Assembly: GCF_900108875.1 (NCBI RefSeq)
Contig: NZ_FNYJ01000002.1
Coordinates: forward strand, 593,383-657,382
DNA: 64,000 bases
Origin: Pseudomonas sp. NFR16
Lineage (GTDB): Bacteria > Pseudomonadota > Gammaproteobacteria > Pseudomonadales > Pseudomonadaceae
Direction: 5' to 3'
The notes beneath the pieces are model-generated. The model had not been told where the DNA came from. It saw only the letters and a list, made by a program, of their open reading frames with translations, and ran no database searches. Shown piece after piece: positions 62,229 through 64,000 of this stretch. The first letter of the stretch is position 1, and each line of letters begins with the position of its first letter. Made by a program: the position numbers and the translations under genes.

Positions 62229-62272
62229 TGACGTCCTTCGGGCCTATCGCGGGCAAGCTCACTCCCACAGGG
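62229..62272. repeat. REP element 1
   Basis: Single REP-type unit (CCTTCGGG...CGCGGGCAAGCTCACTCCCACA), in the 666-base gene-free stretch between the PAP2 and groEL genes. Confidence 0.7.
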
Positions 62273-62314
62273 ATCCGCGGGTATTCCCGAACTCTCCGGC
62301 CACACCCAACTTCC

Positions 62315-62404
62315 GTAGGAGCGCGCTTGCCCGCGAAGACTGAGTAACAGCCGAAGCATCTCCACCGGACACACCGGCCAATTCGCGGGCAAGCGCGCTC
62401 CTAC
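62315..62404. repeat. REP doublet with perfect 23-base arms
   Basis: 62315-62337 and 62382-62404 are exact inverted repeats of 23 bases (core GAGCGCGCTTGCCCGCG), separated by 44 bases. A single related half-copy, GGGGCAAGCTTGCTCATG, follows at about 62440-62457. Confidence 0.75.
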
Positions 62405-62502
62405 AAGGGTACGCGGCGCTGACGGGTAACAAATCCTGTGGGGCAAGCTTGCTCATGAACGGTGACGTCCAGACGCTACATTTTCACAGCATCCACTGGC
62501 CT

Positions 62503-62565
62503 CTTCCGGCTGAAGCCGGTCCTACAGGCGCTGCAAATGTTTGTAGGACCGGCTTTAGCCGGGAA
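62503..62565. repeat. Second-type inverted repeat (CCGGCTGAAGCCGGTCCTACA)
   Basis: Near-perfect inverted arms at about 62504-62526 and 62542-62565 (TGTAGGACCGGCTTTAGCCGGGAA), of a different sequence family from the REP units, each arm itself containing a CCGGCT/AGCCGG hairpin. Confidence 0.7.
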
Positions 62566-62608
62566 AACGTCGGGCGTCACGCCGTTGATCGAGGGGCCGT
62601 TAAAGACA

Positions 62609-62786
62609 GTTGGCTCACTCCCACATTTGTTTAAACGCGCCATGGTCTGATGGAACGAGTTGAAAGCCTTCTGAGTTCGCCTGGAATTGAGATAGAACAC
62701 CGAACGGCGGAAGGAGATCCATCAGACCGCGGCACAATGCAACAGATGTAGGAGTGAGCTTGCTCGCGATAGGCCCGAAGGGCATC
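62609..62786. repeat. REP doublet related to 39551-39722
   Basis: A left half (GGCTCACTCCCACATTTG) and an inverted right half (TGTAGGAGTGAGCTTGCTCGCGATAGG) enclose an interior (AACGCGCCATGGTCTGATGGAACGAG) similar to the doublet after xenB. Confidence 0.6.
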
Positions 62787-62814
62787 AGAGTAACAATCCA
62801 AAGCCAGTCCCCCA

Positions 62815-62846
62815 TAAAAAAACCCCGCCGAAGCGGGGTTTCTTTA
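62815..62846 (-). terminator. Rho-independent terminator of groEL
   Basis: AACCCCGC (62821-62828) and GCGGGGTT (62833-62840) pair around CGAA; the A run to the left gives seven U residues on the minus strand, 26 bases after the groEL stop. Confidence 0.9.
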
Positions 62847-62871
62847 TTACAGCTAACGGGTGAAGGCCGAC

Positions 62872-64000
<1,129 letters not shown>

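Noticed and set aside
62206..62871. CRISPR array in the repeat-rich gap
   Set aside because: The repeats are inverted REP-type palindromes of different families, not regularly spaced direct repeats, and no cas gene is near.

Overview
The window is chromosomal DNA of a fluorescent-type Pseudomonas. The evidence is high GC, strong AGGAG-type ribosome sites, REP repeats, and a gene order I recall matching P. aeruginosa PA4316-PA4385: sbcB, RDD/MoxR cluster, PilZ, pykA, ferredoxin reductase, sadC, fumarase, phospholipase D, olsBA, pyeR-pyeM-xenB, argP, sodB, bifA, imelysin cluster, mexVW, inaA, colRS, groEL. Locus comparisons are from memory and were not searched. I saw no tRNA, rRNA, CRISPR array, transposase or integrase.

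Layout. 1-12290 is core genome: the 5' end of sbcB (minus), a six-gene overlapping operon (RDD, SpoIIM-like, DUF4129, DUF4350, MoxR, DUF58), a PilZ protein, a lipoprotein, pykA, a ferredoxin-type reductase and a SadC-like diguanylate cyclase. 12615-30714 is accessory: two Rhs/YD-repeat modules on either side of the fumarase gene. Module 1 is a 331-aa protein of unknown function, a frameshifted Rhs N-half, and two tandem Rhs C-halves. Module 2 is a 349-aa unknown, an intact Rhs N-half, a 320-aa unknown, and a Rhs C-half. The three unknowns are paralogues. The three C-halves share a Rhs core, a hydrophobic segment and a conserved C-terminal domain with a His-Gly...Cys-x-Gly-Gly pattern. This is the best candidate for an undescribed system: a split Rhs shell with dedicated small partners and no visible immunity gene, VgrG or TcA.

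30823-46930 returns to core functions: a cardiolipin-synthase-type phospholipase D, a DJ-1/PfpI protein, a secreted serine hydrolase with a coupled small membrane protein, ornithine lipid synthesis (olsB-olsA) behind a PHO-box-like site, an ACP phosphodiesterase, the pyeR-pyeM-xenB operon with palindromic operators, a coiled-coil membrane protein, an epimerase, argP with an ACT-domain protein and an argO-like exporter, sodB and bifA.

47123-64000 holds an imelysin/di-haem iron-type cluster behind a Fur-box-like site, a MexVW-like efflux pair, inaA and a methyltransferase, the colRS two-component system, a PAP2 phosphatase, REP elements and the 3' part of groEL. A ColR-box-like 13-mer occurs upstream of both operons flanking colRS. 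Cyclic-di-GMP control is represented by PilZ, SadC-like and BifA genes; envelope lipid and LPS functions recur throughout the second half.
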